A stretch of 64,000 nt of DNA from positions 120,753,827 through 120,817,826 of the forward strand of contig OV884013.1 in the NCBI GenBank assembly GCA_930367205.1, read 5' to 3'. Source of the DNA: Acanthosoma haemorrhoidale (Eukaryota > Arthropoda > Insecta > Hemiptera > Acanthosomatidae). Shown piece by piece: positions 1 through 12,112 of this stretch. Under the pieces are notes generated by a model that did not search any database, was not told where the DNA came from, and saw only the letters and a list, made by a program, of their open reading frames with translations. The first letter of the stretch is position 1. Each line of letters opens with the position of its first letter. The position numbers and the translations under genes are program-made.

Positions 1-1487
1 CCAAAGAATAAAACTAAACATTTGTCAATTAGAGCACATTTGAATTCATTATTCTATACCGAATTGTTGTAAAATTAATTAAAATTACTTAAGTTGTTAG
101 TACATTGAAAGGTAACTCATTTAAATATAAAAAAAGTATATTTAAAAATCTTTTTTTGTCTGGCTCATAGGAAAAGAAGCGCAGTATATATATATATTGG
201 TTATTTTGAGAGAGTTGATAAGCGAGGTCGGCCGACCTATAACCTTTTATTATTTTACCTTTAGGATTTTGCATTGTAACGTCATTTTGGAATGCTTTAT
301 TTTTGGCGCCGTCCTGAGCTTGATGTTTACGTGCAATAATAAATAAGTTACCAAATTAGTTATTGTTTATTTCAAATGTAGTTTATTAATTCAACGGAGG
401 AGCCAGAAAACGATTGCCTATGTTTTTTTTCAGATCCGGATACTATGTTTACAAACACGGTTCTTTATCAACACATACTTATCAAGAACGAAACGGTTTC
501 AGATCTGAATGAAGTGTCGAAAATATTATAAGAATATACAGAATATATAGTGAAGGTATTGTTGTTTCTGCAATTGCCTAGAGAAATATACATAACCCTT
601 TTCAATATAAAAAAAAAATGGTATGAGAGTGCTGATTATAAGCTCATTTTTCTGTTTTAATTAATAATATGTAATATCAGTTTAGAATATAATGATCGCA
701 ATAATCATTATTGACAAGCCATCACCACTGACCGCATGGATTCGTCCATGATGATGCAATCATTAAGGGACAGGCTTAGAGATTATGTAGTCAGCATGGC
801 CCCATTAGGGTGGAAATGATGAATTAATCTTGAAAAAATGATTACCATTCTAACAGGTTTAAGTATAAAAGGATGAGATTCCAGTTAGTTAATTGCAGTT
901 GTCGATTTTCTCTTGCAAATGCTTATGTCGGAGTGAGAGCAAGATATTTCAATCTCGCTGGATTGTCGAAACACTCCCTGGGCTCCGTCTCTCTCAATTG
1001 AGAATTGAAGTTTTTTAATGGTCTTTTCGTTCCCACGGTTACTCATGTTAGTTGTAATATAATATTTTAAACTTGAGAATTGTCGTATTTTTGTTAATTG
1101 AAAAAAAATCTTATGTAAATTGGAATAAATGCAAGCGTGTTGTTGGGCCTGTGGAAGTATTTTGTAGTATATATATTATTATGTTCTGTTACTTTAAATA
1201 TATTTTATTTACTTATTATCTGATGGTTAAGGTTCTTTAACAAAAATAATTCTGGCAAAAAGATGAATTTAATTTTACAAACATAAAAAAATAAACTTAA
1301 ATTAATTATATAAATACTTGTCTATAAATTCGATTCCTTTTCTTCTTTAATTGTCTTCATTCTTTAAACAAAATTAATACTTCTTCTCTTCGTGCTATTT
1401 CTCTTCCGTTCTGCTTCAAGTCAATAACCACTAACCAACAAAGTTTTTAAGTTTTTCTTACTCACAATCTCAAGCTAATAACATGTA
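1..1487. other. AT-rich stretch, nothing recognised
   Basis: This stretch has many short A and T runs and frequent stops in all frames. I see no coding region, repeat family member or RNA gene in it. Confidence 0.5.
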
Positions 1488-1692
1488 TTACGGGCTGATT
1501 CCAAAACTAGATGTGTATAATTCTCTGTGTGTTTTCATTATCACAACCACAACTATACTAATTATAACTGGCTAAAACTAGAGAGTAATTCTGTGTGTGT
1601 TTCTCTCATAACAACTATATTATCACGGGCTGGTCCCAAAACTAGAGAGTAATTCTGTATGTGTTTTCATCATCACAACCAGTATACTACCT
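1488..1692. repeat. Imperfect tandem repeat, about 65 bp x 3
   Basis: Three diverged units share the order 'ggctg..ccaaaactagagag', 'taattctgt.tgtgt' and 'catcacaacca'. The first and third units are closest to each other; the middle one has lost its left part. The array is not coding. Confidence 0.6.
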
Positions 1693-1879
1693 TTTGTTTT
1701 TTTCATACATTCTCACTTGTTTTTATTTTGCCTTCTTGATAAGTTGGATTAATATTATATAAAAACTCCACAATATCTAATATCACAACAATATATATTA
1801 ATGTCATCATTCGTTGAGCCCTTGAAGCTTCCATTGTTCAAGTTGTTTAAAAACTAGTAAATCCAACGTATATTTATTT

Positions 1880-2110
1880 CTCATTTAATGAATGACCTTT
1901 ATAGTGGGTTCTTTAACCAGCGGCCTGCAGCTGACATAAATATAGGCTCGTAATTAATTATCGAGGCATCACCGAGCCAGTGAATAACTTGTGGGAGGGG
2001 GCGAGTAATATCTGCCTAGGGCCGCGGGCGAAGCCCCTCGGGATCGGTAATGTCCCTGATTGATATGGGGCAATATGGGACCACAAATTGATACCTATAC
2101 GTTGGTCCTA
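1880..2110. promoter_or_regulatory. GC-richer unique block with homeodomain-like motifs (candidate CNE)
   Basis: This block lacks the repeats that dominate the window and is richer in G+C. It holds TAATTAATTA at 1951-1960 and TGATTGAT at 2057-2064, the latter resembling a composite Hox/Extradenticle site. The 13-mer TCCCTGATTGATA recurs at 32333-32345 inside another such block. A regulatory function is inference from base composition and motifs only. Confidence 0.25.
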
Positions 2111-2389
2111 TGATTGGTTTTCTGCCCATAAATCTCACTCTTGCCTCCCTCCGTTTCTTCAGGGTCGCTGGCTGCTTTTTCCATCGATCAGTTAACTCTA
2201 GGCAGTTACAGCTGTGCTTCTAGTACAGACAAATCAAACTTTAAATTATTAGTTTATCTGAAACTAGGCTTTTTATTTTAGGAAATCATTTTATTGTAAT
2301 GAAGTTTTAATCAGGTTTTAAGTAGCTGCGATCCAAAATCCCATTTTTCAAGCATTTACAGTTCAACATTTACTCACATTCATACGATA

Positions 2390-2790
2390 TATACAAACAC
2401 GCACAAGTTAAGGACCTCCTGATCCCTCATTATTGCCACCTACCCCGCATCATGTAAAAGACGAAGTCGAGAGATCACCATGTGCCAATTCGTGGTCATT
2501 CCAAGACCACATAAACTACCTATAAACCTACCCTGTACCTCTTCTCCTGAACATAGTTCTTGGTCGGGGCACACACCTTCTAAAGATCTTATGGAGTCAG
2601 ATCAAAACGAATTAGGCAGCCCGCCGACTATGCCGGCAGGCAGGGTGAAAGACCACACCCGCCTTATCTCTTTCTTGACGCTCGCCGGACGGCGGCTAGA
2701 GGTTGTAGCGACCCTAGCCCGCGGCAGGCGTCTCCTCCCCAATGTAGGGATATTCAGTTATCTGAGCCCGACTACCTGTTTTGGCGATTT
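2390..2790. other. GC-rich block of unknown nature
   Basis: The block is clearly GC-richer than its surroundings, mainly at 2620-2740, and is open from 2480 to 2794 on the + strand (104 codons). The predicted peptide shows no domain, signal or repeat that I recognise, and no splice-site pattern supports an exon. It could be a short exon, a regulatory block or an old repeat. I do not claim a gene. Confidence 0.2.
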
Positions 2791-2804
2791 TTAGTTTAGA
2801 AAAA

Positions 2805-3760
2805 AAAATGGATCAAAGAATTTGTAATAAATTTTGTCAAAAAAATGGAATAAACTGCACCAAAGGCTTTTGGTGATTCTGTCAATAGTATGGACGTTTC
2901 AAAGTGGGCCATAAAGACGTTGAAGACGATGATCGCGCTGGGCGCCCTAACGCTTCAATAAACGACAACGTCGAAGAAGTTAAGAAAATGGTTCTAGACA
3001 ATAGCAGAATTACCATTAGAGAGGTTGCTAATGAAGTTAATATATCATTTGGATCTTCCCAAGCGATTTTTTCCAAAGTTTTGGGCATGAAACCTGTGGG
3101 AACAAAGTTCGTTACAAAATTGTTGAATTTCGACCACAAAAAATATCGCGCGGATATGAACAAAGAATTTCTGAACGATGTAAACAACAATGTAGAGTTT
3201 GTTAAATGCATCATAACAGGTGAGGAAACATGGGCGTATGGGTAATATTCCCAACGGAAGCGGCCTCAAGAGTTTGATCAAAAGTGAAGGTTCTTCTCAC
3301 TGTTTTTTCCGATTTCAATGGCGTAGTTCATCATGAGTTCCTGCCAGAAGGTCGTAAGGCCAATAAAGAATATCACTTGGAAGTAATGCGCCGTTTACGT
3401 GAAGCGATCCGACCAAAACGACCGGAATAGAGGCAAAATTATTCTTGGAAATCGCATCACGATAACGCTCCCGCTCACACCTCACTGATTGTTCGTAATT
3501 TTTTACCAAAAAACGACACTGTGTAACCTCAGCCACTGTATTCGCCGGACATGGCTCCCTGCCACTTCTTTTTGTTCCTGAAGTTGGAAAAAATCTTGAA
3601 AGGACGATGTTTAGACACCATTGATGACATTCACTGAAGGAGCTGAAAGCTATATCGAAAAGTGAGCTTGAAAAGTGATTCAAAGATTGGAAAAAGCGCT
3701 GACACAATTGTATTGTATCTGAATAAATGAAAAAATTCTCGCTAATTTTTTATCAAATCT
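2805..3760 (+). pseudogene. Mariner transposase, dead copy
   Basis: A degraded mariner-family transposase. The likely original start is the ATG at 2809, followed by an N-terminal stretch that has lost part of the helix-turn-helix domain near 2860-2890. From 2904 to 3245 an uninterrupted part matches the central region, with the motifs GRPN.S, ITIREVANEV, ISFGS.QAIF and LGMK. After 3241 stops and frameshifts intervene, but VVHHEFLPEGR, EYHLEVMRRLREAIR, HDNAPAHTS and YSPDMAP are readable in changing frames. The family's D,D34D triad is damaged: the first Asp is Glu (ITGEETW) and the third is His (MAPCHF). Only the second Asp (HDNAPAHTS) remains. Cut-and-paste activity is therefore excluded. The right end near 3740-3760 looks like a terminal inverted repeat, but the left one is not certain. 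Confidence 0.9.
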
Positions 3761-3896
3761 CGTACTCTAATATGGTCTTATTCTACTTTTCTGTAGATTT
3801 CCCTCCCTCATTACAATGACCATATACTTGGAAAAAAAAAATTTTCTCTTGGAAATCTTCCTGCTGCTATTTGTTTTGTTCTAATGCTTTTAATAT

Positions 3897-3982
3897 GCAT
3901 ACAGGCTTGTAATATATATACATGCTTGTAATATACATACATGCTTATAATACACATACATGCCTGTAATATACATAACACT
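3897..3982. repeat. Short tandem repeat, 19-20 bp x 4
   Basis: Four units of the form 'catgcttgtaatatacata' follow one another with one or two substitutions each. Confidence 0.75.
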
Positions 3983-5550
3983 GCCTGCATTTCTCGGCGT
4001 CAACAGAACTAATAAAAAAACCAAAAATAAAAACCAAAAAAAAAAAACCTTAGTGTTTTATAAATAACAGCACATACTTAATTGAATATTAAAAAGGTTA
4101 TATTGCCCCCAACATAAGGTACATTGACAAATATTTTTGATTTATTGTTTATTAAGCATTTTCCCCAAAAACATGTAGCTTCCCTTATCAGTTATATTTT
4201 GTTAAATATTCTTGACAGGATGTTCCCTTTCGCTTCGCCTTCCATAAGGACCATCTTCATTATTATTATTTTCCTCCTGAAAACAGGAAGGACTATTCCT
4301 GTTGTTCGCTCTACAGAAAACCGTCCTATTATAATTTAGTGATTAAATAATTTCTAAATACCTACCAGCCTAAGATGCTACTTCTCATTAAAGTGAAAGG
4401 GAGCCTCCCTTGAAATTATTAATTACTGATTGCCCTTCGCCTTTCCGCCCTTCGTTACAGGATATAACCCTTCAGCTACCATTCACCAGCAGTCCCTACT
4501 CTCCTGAAACCAATCCTTTTTTTTTTCAAAAATGAATTATGCCACGAACTCATTCCATCAACTTATTTGTTACACTTGGCTCTATCGGATGTATTCAGTA
4601 ATAATTAGGACATTTCAATTGACCTGAATAAGTTTCATCTGTAATGCTATTTCAAACAATTTTACGAATCACAGGGGGGGGGGGGGGGGTTAATATTTTG
4701 CATGGAAGTTTCTGCCAATTATAAAAGCAACCTTATAAAAAATAATGGATGGACATTAATTAATAAATTACTTATAATTGAAAAAAATTTTGTAATATTT
4801 TACTTCATTAATATATTTATAACTAGCCTAAGTAGTTATTTAATATTTTCCTATCATATGTTGTTGAGGATCTGGACGTCCAGTTTTGTGATTTCTAATA
4901 TGTATTAAAACATTGATTACCTTTAACCATAAAACTAAATTAAAATTGCTTTCACAACCAGGTAACGAAACCGTAATTTATTGATTAATTTATCTGACCA
5001 CAAAATATTTTCGATCTGTTTTACTACCGTGACCACTTTCAGAATATAAATGCCTTGTTGCAATGTTTACACACAAACCGTTAAAATACAAAAAGATAAA
5101 TAAAAATTAAAAATTATTTATTCTTGTCCTTTTATTTTTATCTATATTTTGGCCATTGCCAGTTGTTGTGCGTTTTAACTGTTACTATAAGGATAGTATA
5201 TTATTTTAACCTGTTGTATTTATTTATAGCTTTGGAAAATTGTATTTTTATTCGGAAAGCGCACTGATAAAGATATATCAATAATTTGTTAGAAGGCGAA
5301 CCATTTCATCAATTGCTAAAACAAACTCTTAACCAGCATTCCGCAGAAAACCGTCATTTAGTCGGGAGGCATAGCACCATCCCTTGGGAAATTTGATGAT
5401 GGAATTGTGGGACCAGTTTTAATACATTCCTCATCCCCTCCACAATCATGCTTGCTCCATGTGTTTTGGTTGTATTTGTGGCAGGCGACCTATATGACGT
5501 CATCCAAGATGGCGGTCTACCTGGAATTTTTTACTATACTTCCTTATTGG
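3983..5550. other. Unassigned sequence with a 16-bp G tract
   Basis: AT-rich sequence with no recognised gene. A run of 16 G sits at 4674-4689. Short open stretches at 4124-4339 and 4702-4908 have biased, low-complexity composition and no family resemblance. The part at 5330-5550, next to the retrotransposon fragment, is somewhat GC-richer but unassigned. Confidence 0.5.
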
Positions 5551-5552
5551 GT

Positions 5553-6411
5553 TGCAAAATATTCCCACATTACCTTTACCCTCTGCCGCAAGTCTTGTCA
5601 ACTAGTTTTTTTTAATTCCATTCCTTTTCCTGTATCCGAGACAGTACGGTACTTAGGCTTCCATCTCGACAAACGGTTGACCTGGAATTCCCATATGATG
5701 CTAAAAAGACAAGAACTAAACAGACGCTTTGGACTACTGTACAGACTACTTCAAAAGACATCCCATCTCTCAATAGACAATAAACTACTAATCTACAAAT
5801 GTATACCCAAGCCAATCTGGACATACAGAATAGAGCTATGGGGGACTGCAAAAAAGTCGAACATCAAGCGCATCCAATCCTTTCAATCAAAAGTCCTCAG
5901 AACAATAGTAAATGTCCCTCATTACGTCAGCAACAAAACCCTTCATAACGATCTTAATATACTCTACATTCTTGAACTCATCCCTTCCAAGTCAAAATTC
6001 CATTATAACTTATCCAACCACCCTAATCCCCTAGCACAGTCATTGCACTACACCACTCATCCCTATAATCCTCCTCGGAGACTAAAGCGGCAGTGGCCTC
6101 GTGACTAGCTATAAATGCGTAACTGTGGGTGTCCTGGCAACGGCCAGTTTCTCCAATCATGTCCTCAGCGTATGTGGCTCTCGCACTCTTGGTCTGCCTC
6201 CACTAGTTCGTATCCGGTGACGCGGCTGACGAAGGAGCGCGGGGGACCTGCCTAAACTCTGCTTCCTCCTTCGCATGCGAGGGAGGTGACAACCATGTGG
6301 ATTTGGTAGGTCTCTGGGCTGTTTTTAAATACTGTATAAATGAGAACATTTGATAAATGATGATAAATTGCTTATTGCCTATTGATTGTAATTTTAGCAC
6401 AATAAAGAAGT
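5553..6411 (+). mobile_element. 5'-truncated Jockey-like retrotransposon copy
   Basis: This copy corresponds to the last part of ORF2 and the 3' UTR of the full element at 53264-57992, beginning at the SHITFTLCRKSC stretch. The RT thumb/C-terminal region reads almost without interruption to 6108 (VRYLGFHLDKRLTWN, KPIWTYRIELWGTAKKSN, LRTIVNVPHYVSNKTLHND). It is followed by the conserved 3' UTR (gtcctggcaacggccag, cctccttcgcatgcgaggga) and a tail ending in gcacaataaag. Loss of the 5' part is the usual outcome of incomplete target-primed reverse transcription. Confidence 0.93.
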
Positions 6412-7245
6412 TTCAACAATACTTATTGGGCCATCGCAGATTTTTGTTCTAAATGAAATTATAATTCAAAAAGGTTTTTGTGGCATAGCCTACCAGTTAT
6501 CAGTTAAAGCCAAATACAAGATGTATTTTTTTTTTTTTTTAGAGATGTTTAGGTTTTCTGCTTAAAAAATATGAACTACACAGTAAGGAAAGTATTGCTC
6601 ATTCCAAAATTTATGTTGATTAATGATGATCGGTATGCTCTCAACTGTATCAAGGGCCTAATGGAATTGCTCTACGCCACACCTATCGTATGCCCTTGCA
6701 AGTTGCTGTTGACCATACTATGCATTCTGCAACTGAAAGCAAATTTACTATTGAGTTTCTACAGGCACACAGTAGTTTCTATTGACTATGCTAACTTGGC
6801 TTAGAAGCCCAGATAGCGAGTGAGGTAATTAAACGCAAAATTATTGTGTTGGGAACTTTATTCCCCCCCATGTGATGAAAGGTAATAGTTCTTGACAAAT
6901 AGAAAGACGAATCAGACAAAGTGCAATAACACTTGGTTCCATTAATGCGATACCCAGTCCCTCGCCTATATTTACATTATGTCGTATTCAAAAGTCAATT
7001 GAGCAAAAAAATCTACTGACAACTGACTAATAAATAATAATAATAGTACTAGGAGACAAAATAAACATAAGTGAGATATTAGATTCATTCCGTCGAGATG
7101 ACCTGATGATGACTCGTGTGAAGAATGTAGATGAATCAGCTGATGACAATTGACAATGTGAAATTGGTGTTTTGTGTGTTGCTCTCATTGACGTCTTAGG
7201 TGACACAGCTTACATTCGTGCAGAGGCTAGAAAATCTAACTGCAG
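6412..7245. other. Unassigned sequence
   Basis: AT-rich, with no recognised gene or repeat copy apart from a T run near 6526-6540. An open stretch of 77 codons at 6571-6804 has no family resemblance. Confidence 0.45.
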
Positions 7246-7264
7246 AAGGTGAGCCCCATCACCT
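7246..7264. repeat. Palindromic motif AAGGTGAGCCCCATCACCT
   Basis: Arms AGGTGA and TCACCT surround GCCCCA. The same sequence recurs at 34097-34116, 50603-50624 and 51258-51275. Two of these belong to a non-LTR 3'-end family; here no other part of that family is evident. Confidence 0.6.
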
Positions 7265-7388
7265 AGTATTATATTCATTACATTGTTAATTGTAACGTCA
7301 ATCTGATATTGTATTGTAACCCAACCTGTTTCGAATGCATCAGTGCATAGCAGAAAGAGGAGAAATTGTTAACTTGAATTTGAAAATT

Positions 7389-7638
7389 GTTAAAATGTTG
7401 GTAAATTCAGGGGTTTAGGGAGGGGAAAAAATACAACTAAATTCCTCCGTTAAAATGTTGGTAAAATCAGGGGTTTAGGGAGGGGGGAAAAAATCTAACT
7501 AAATTCCTCCGTTAAAATGTTGGTAAATTCATGGGTTTAGGGAGGGGGAAAAAATCTAACTAAATTCATCCGTTAAAATGTTGGTAAATTTATGGGTTTA
7601 GGGAGGGGGAAAAAAAAAATCTAACTAAATTCCTCCGA
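7389..7638. repeat. Minisatellite, 60-62 bp x 4
   Basis: Units start with gttaaaatgttggtaaa, continue with a ggggtttagggagggg-like G-rich part and end with actaaattcctccg. Unit lengths are 60, 62 and 61 bp; the differences lie mainly in the A run after the G-rich part. Confidence 0.95.
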
Positions 7639-8212
7639 GGCATTAAATCACGAACCGTCGTCTCCCTAGATTTAGAACTCTACAAGAGTCCATTCAAACT
7701 TGCAATTGTGAACGAAAACATGTCCTGGAATTAGACTCTTAAACCTGGTGGACTGTTAGCGTGTACTGGTCTCGAGGCAACTCGAAGGCAACTTTGACCG
7801 AATTGCACAATAAGAATGTAACAAAGGTTCTAGCAGCAAATTGTGTAAGAGGATCTTACAGAATGCACACACTAATGCCAGGCATGCCCTTTTTAAATGT
7901 TTCATTGTCATATTCGACTATCATATCTGAAGTTCAATTGTTAATAAGTCACGTTTTTGTAGGTCCGATTGTATTTATTTTATGCCCTTACTTTTCTCAT
8001 ATCTGATTGGATGTGTCATTTTTTCGACTCTTACATAGATGTTTGCAGTTACTGTATTCATTTTAGAATAGCGCCACTCCCTTGGGGCAATTAGAAATAA
8101 AATATTCTAACAGTTCGTGTACTGTTTGACTTAACCTGCTAATGAAAAAGGAATGACAGGGGAGTGACTGTGTTGCCATGGAGCCACCCTCCACCCTTGG
8201 AGCTTTTTGCAA
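7639..8212. other. Unassigned sequence
   Basis: No gene or repeat copy recognised. The open stretch at 7761-8006 (81 codons) has no recognisable domain. Confidence 0.45.
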
Positions 8213-8277
8213 GGTTTAATATCCGCCTGGTTTAGGGTACTAGGGTAGGGTAGCTATGCAGGCTGGATATTAAAACC
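8213..8277. repeat. Inverted repeat / hairpin
   Basis: The left arm ggtttaatatccgcctg (8213-8229) pairs with caggctggatattaaaacc (8259-8277), allowing one bulged base and one mismatch. The loop of about 29 bases contains tttagggtactagggtaggg. A stem of this size is compatible with a small hairpin RNA or a cruciform, but nothing else supports either. Confidence 0.6.
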
Positions 8278-8363
8278 ACCTCCTCCGGCGTACACGTGTC
8301 CTCCCTATACCCTATCGTCTCGCTCTAGGAGGCATATCTCTTCAGCATTGTAATTCAACTTGA

Positions 8364-8720
8364 ATGCTACAAGGGGATTTCCTCATGTTTCAACAATCCA
8401 TTGGCAGAGTTTGGCATTCAGGGCTTCTTTACAAAATTTTAAATATTACTACAACAAACAAGATGGCAGGTTCTCCAGTACTCGCAGTGTCTCCATCTTT
8501 ACCTGGTAAATACCTGAAGGGCTCAATACTTGCTCCATTTCTTAATACGACATACTTATAACCCCACAGACAAGCACTGCCGCCCGCAAAGACTCGAACA
8601 GAAAACACTTAGTAACCGCCTCAAAATACTGTTCCATTTACTTAACAGACAGATAAAGCTACTAACAGACAAGTTGATAATATACACCTACTAAAACCTA
8701 TTCGGACTGATGACGTCAGA
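8364..8720 (+). pseudogene. Old Jockey-like reverse transcriptase fragment
   Basis: The translation contains RVWHSGLLYKI, matching the region just after RT domain A of the intact element (RVWHAGLLYKL). A stretch ending GSILAPFLNTTYL then resembles GSVLGPILYNLYTADVP. Further on, a frame with RLKILFHLLN..IKLLTDKLIIYTY resembles the RT thumb of the same clade. The catalytic FADD box is missing, and stops and frame changes are present. It is much more diverged than the other copies and may represent a related, older lineage. Confidence 0.45.
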
Positions 8721-9032
8721 CATCAACGGCATACTGCACGGGGACATACGTACAGTTAGACATGAAGAAATTATACATACACTTTTATTATAAAGACTAT
8801 CTGGTCATTCGAACGCACTATGATGGAGGTACTGTCCTCACATGGCTTTTCTCGCAATACTCCAAGACATCTTAAGATAAGCCAGAATAGACTAGGATCA
8901 AACTAAGAAAAGTATCCATTTGATGTTCTTCGTCCTTCTGCCATGTCACTCCTTCACATTCGCTGCTTGCTATTCCATATATCAGTTGAGCATTCAATAA
9001 TAAAAACAAAACAAAAATTTTATTAAAAAATA

Positions 9033-9765
9033 CAATCTACCTCGACAAACAGCTGACCCCGAACCCACATACGAGACTAAAAAGACAAGAACTAAACAGA
9101 CGCTTTGGACAACTGTACAGACTACTTCGAAGGACATCCCATCTCTCAATAGAAAACGAATTACTAATCTACAAAGTTATACTTAAGCCAATCTGGACAT
9201 ACGGAATAGAGCTATGGGGGACAGCAAAAAAGTTGAACATCAAGCGTATCCAATCCTTTCAATCAAAAGTCCTGAGAACAATAGTAAATGCCCCTTATTA
9301 CGTCAGCAACAAAACCCTTCATAATCATAATATACCTTATATTCTTGAACTCATCCCTGCCAAGTTCATGAAACTCCATCAAAACCTATCCAACCGTCCT
9401 AATCATATAGCACACTCATTACTCGTCCCTTTAATCCTCCACGGAGACTAAAGCGGCAATTGCCTCGTGACGTATTTACGTGACAGTGGGAGTCCTGGCA
9501 ATGGCCAGTTTCTCCAATCATGTCCATAGCGTCTGTGGCTCTCGCGCTCTTCGTCAGCCTCCACTGATTTGTATGCGGTGACGCGGCTGACGGAGGAGCG
9601 CAGGGGACTTCTCAAGACTCCGCTTCCCCTTTCGCTTGCGTGGGAGGTGACAATGTGGATCTCGGAGATCTCTGGGCTGTTAGTAAATGTGGTATGAATG
9701 AAAACATTTATCACAATTACTTATTGCCCAATGAGGCAGATTGTAATTTTATCATAATGAACTCT
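9033..9765 (+). mobile_element. 5'-truncated Jockey-like retrotransposon copy
   Basis: The copy starts at the LDKQLTPNPH stretch of ORF2 and runs through KPIWTYGIELWGTAKKLN, VLRTIVNAPYYVSNKTLHN and the C-terminal PPRRLKRQ-equivalent. The 3' UTR (agtcctggcaatggccag) follows and the copy ends near attgtaattttatcataatga. Frameshifts and small deletions interrupt the coding part. Confidence 0.93.
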
Positions 9766-9964
9766 TCTAAAAAAAAATACCTATGAAATATTTTAATATA
9801 GTACTACCTAGATTATCCTAGATATTTTTATTTACTAGAAGTACAAATGTACATACATACAGGAAGACATACATAAGCAACTTAATTAAAATATTTTGTC
9901 TGATTTGATTTTCTGTTTTTAAAATAGAGTCAGATGAGTGAAATGGCGCTTTGCCCAGCTAATT

Positions 9965-10182
9965 TTTCCCAATACACGAAAATAATGGATTGTTGTTTCC
10001 CAATACACGAAAACAATGGATTGTTCTTTCCCAATACACGAAAACAATGGATTGTTCTTTCCCAATACACGAAAACAATGGATTGTTGTTTCCCAATACA
10101 CGAAAACAATGGATTGTTGTTTCCCAATACATGAAAACAATGGATTGTTGTTTCCCAATACACGAATACAATGGATTGTTCT
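9965..10182. repeat. Minisatellite, 31 bp x 7
   Basis: Seven units of the form ttcccaatacacgaaaacaa + tggattgttct. Since 31 is not a multiple of three and the unit lacks stops in any frame on either strand, several overlapping long frames arise here. They are by-products of the repeat, not genes. Confidence 0.97.
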
Positions 10183-11137
10183 TTATATGGAAAATGCCCG
10201 TCCGCGAAAGAATGAGGAATAAATTAAAATGTCATTTTACAGTAAGGATGTTTCAACTCCAGATGATCAAGATTGCATTCTGGGCTCGAAACTTTATTGA
10301 TTCCTTAAGCATTGTGGACATTCAGGACGTTTAATACGTTCAATAGCTTCTTAGATGTTTCTTGAACAATTGCTAAAATTTAGCGAAACGATCTCTATTT
10401 CTTGTAAATTGTAATTTGTTTTTTACTTCCGTGTTTGAATATACTCCTAACTTTTGAGATCAATTGTAGCTAAAAGAAAGTAGAACCTCTTTTTTGGGGG
10501 GCTCGTCAATTATTCTTAAGTTTTTTGTGATTTGTTTGACTTGTTTTTTCTCTCTTCGTCATCATGCAAACTCCCCTACATTTCCGCTCACGTGTAACGA
10601 ACAACAAACAGAGCGGCCTGTTTATAAGTCAAACTGTGAGTCCCTTGCAAGGGGGGAGATGCACAGGGTTCGTTAGACCTTCCGCCGCCTCAAGGGAAAG
10701 TTTTTCAATTTGTCCAAAATCAGGGACACAATGGGGCCTTAAGTGATACTGGAGCCCTCACAAAAACCTCTCCTTCTCCAGTTTTCTTTTTATCGCTCGT
10801 TCACGACCTAGTTACAGTGGGACCACGGCCACAACCTCCAGGCCTACCGCTTTAAAACCCTTTCGTCTTTTCCAAGAGAAAAAGTTCATAAATTTAATTT
10901 GCATTCTATGAAAATACTTTTTCACGAGTTTGTTCTTATCGCCTTTTGCTATTCGGTGCTATATTGCAACCAGCAGGTTTATCAGTTGTCGTTTTCGTTA
11001 TATTATGTCGTTCGTAAGCCGACAAAATAAAACTAACTTTAGCAACTGTTCCTAAGCTCACAGAATATTGTCAAGAACATAGCGAGCTAGACAGAGACAT
11101 TTGACAGCATGTTTTTGTTCTATTAAAAAATCTAGCA
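10183..11137. other. Unassigned sequence
   Basis: No gene recognised. The part from 10560 to 10860 is GC-richer and contains tcagggacacaatggggcc at about 10720; its reverse complement shares the 11-mer TGTCCCTGATT with the candidate block at 1880-2110. Confidence 0.4.
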
Positions 11138-11560
11138 GGAGTCCTGGCAATGGCCAGTTTTGTTTTAATTTCATTCATCTCCCTGTATCTGAGTTAGTAC
11201 GGTACTTAGGCTTCCATCTCGACAAACGGCTGACATGCAACCCACACACGAAGCTAAAAAGACAATAACTAAACAGACGCTTTAATTCCATAGTAGCCAA
11301 TCAACCACCCTAATCCCGTAGCACAGTCATTGCACTCACTGCACCACTCATCCCTATAATCCTCCTCGGAGACTAAAACGGCAGTGGCCTCGTGACCTGC
11401 TATAAATGCGTGACAGTGGGAGTCCTGGCAATGGCCAGTTTCTCCGATCATGTCCTGAGCGTATGTGCCTCTAGCGCTCTTCGTCAGCCTCACTGGCTCG
11501 TTTCCAGCGGCGCCCCTGACGGAGGAGTGTGGGGGATTTCTCAAGGCTTCCTGAAATATA
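11138..11560 (+). mobile_element. Rearranged Jockey-like copy
   Basis: The fragment opens with a piece of 3' UTR (ggagtcctggcaatggccag). It jumps back to the ORF2 segment VRYLGFHLDKRLT, then skips to the ORF2 end (PPRRLK-equivalent) and continues into a second, complete run of the same 3' UTR up to about 11545. The out-of-order piece shows two or more internal joins, from template switching or later recombination between copies. Confidence 0.85.
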
Positions 11561-11734
11561 ACCTCTCTCGAAGATCAACCCTTATCAAATTGCCGCAGTT
11601 CAAATGAATATGTTTTTATGCATTCAAACATGTCTTCAAGGTAAGGCGAAACCTTCAAAAATAGCTGGAAAAGAGATACAATTTTTATTAAATGTATCTA
11701 ATATTACCAAAATGGATATTACCTAATAAAGCTG

Positions 11735-12112
11735 GCTTTTACCGAGTACAGTTGTTTTTTACTTAAAACAGTTGGGTTTTTCTAATATGGTCGAATGTTA
11801 CCTAATAAAGTTAGAATTAGCCTGGTATAGGTGCTTCTTATTTAATGCAGTTGGGTTTTTTGTAATATGGTTGGATGTTACCGAATAAAGTTGGCATTGA
11901 CCTGGTATAGGTTTTTTTTACTTAATGCAGTTGGGTTTTTTCTAATATGGTTGGATGTTACCTAATAAAATTGGCTTTTACCTGGTATAGCTGCTTTTTA
12001 CTTAATAAAGTGGTTTTATTTCTAATATGGTTGGATTTTATCTAATAAAGTTTTCTTTTACCGAGTATAGTTGCTTTTTACTTAGTAAGTTTTTTTTTTT
12101 CTTGTATGGTTT
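11735..12112. repeat. Minisatellite with 80-bp higher-order unit built of four about 20-bp subunits
   Basis: The landmark taatatgg recurs at exactly 80-bp spacing (11783, 11863, 11943, 12023). Inside each unit four related subunits of about 20 bp follow the pattern ttacctaataaagttggctt, with subunit-specific changes (ggtatag, aatatgg, aatgcag). The array is flanked by T-rich sequence. Confidence 0.9.

Noticed and set aside
2882..3281. Minus-strand frames over the mariner
   Set aside because: The plus strand matches mariner transposase throughout; the others are shadows.
9919..10334. Several overlapping open frames on both strands
   Set aside because: They arise from the stop-free 31-bp minisatellite unit, not from genes.
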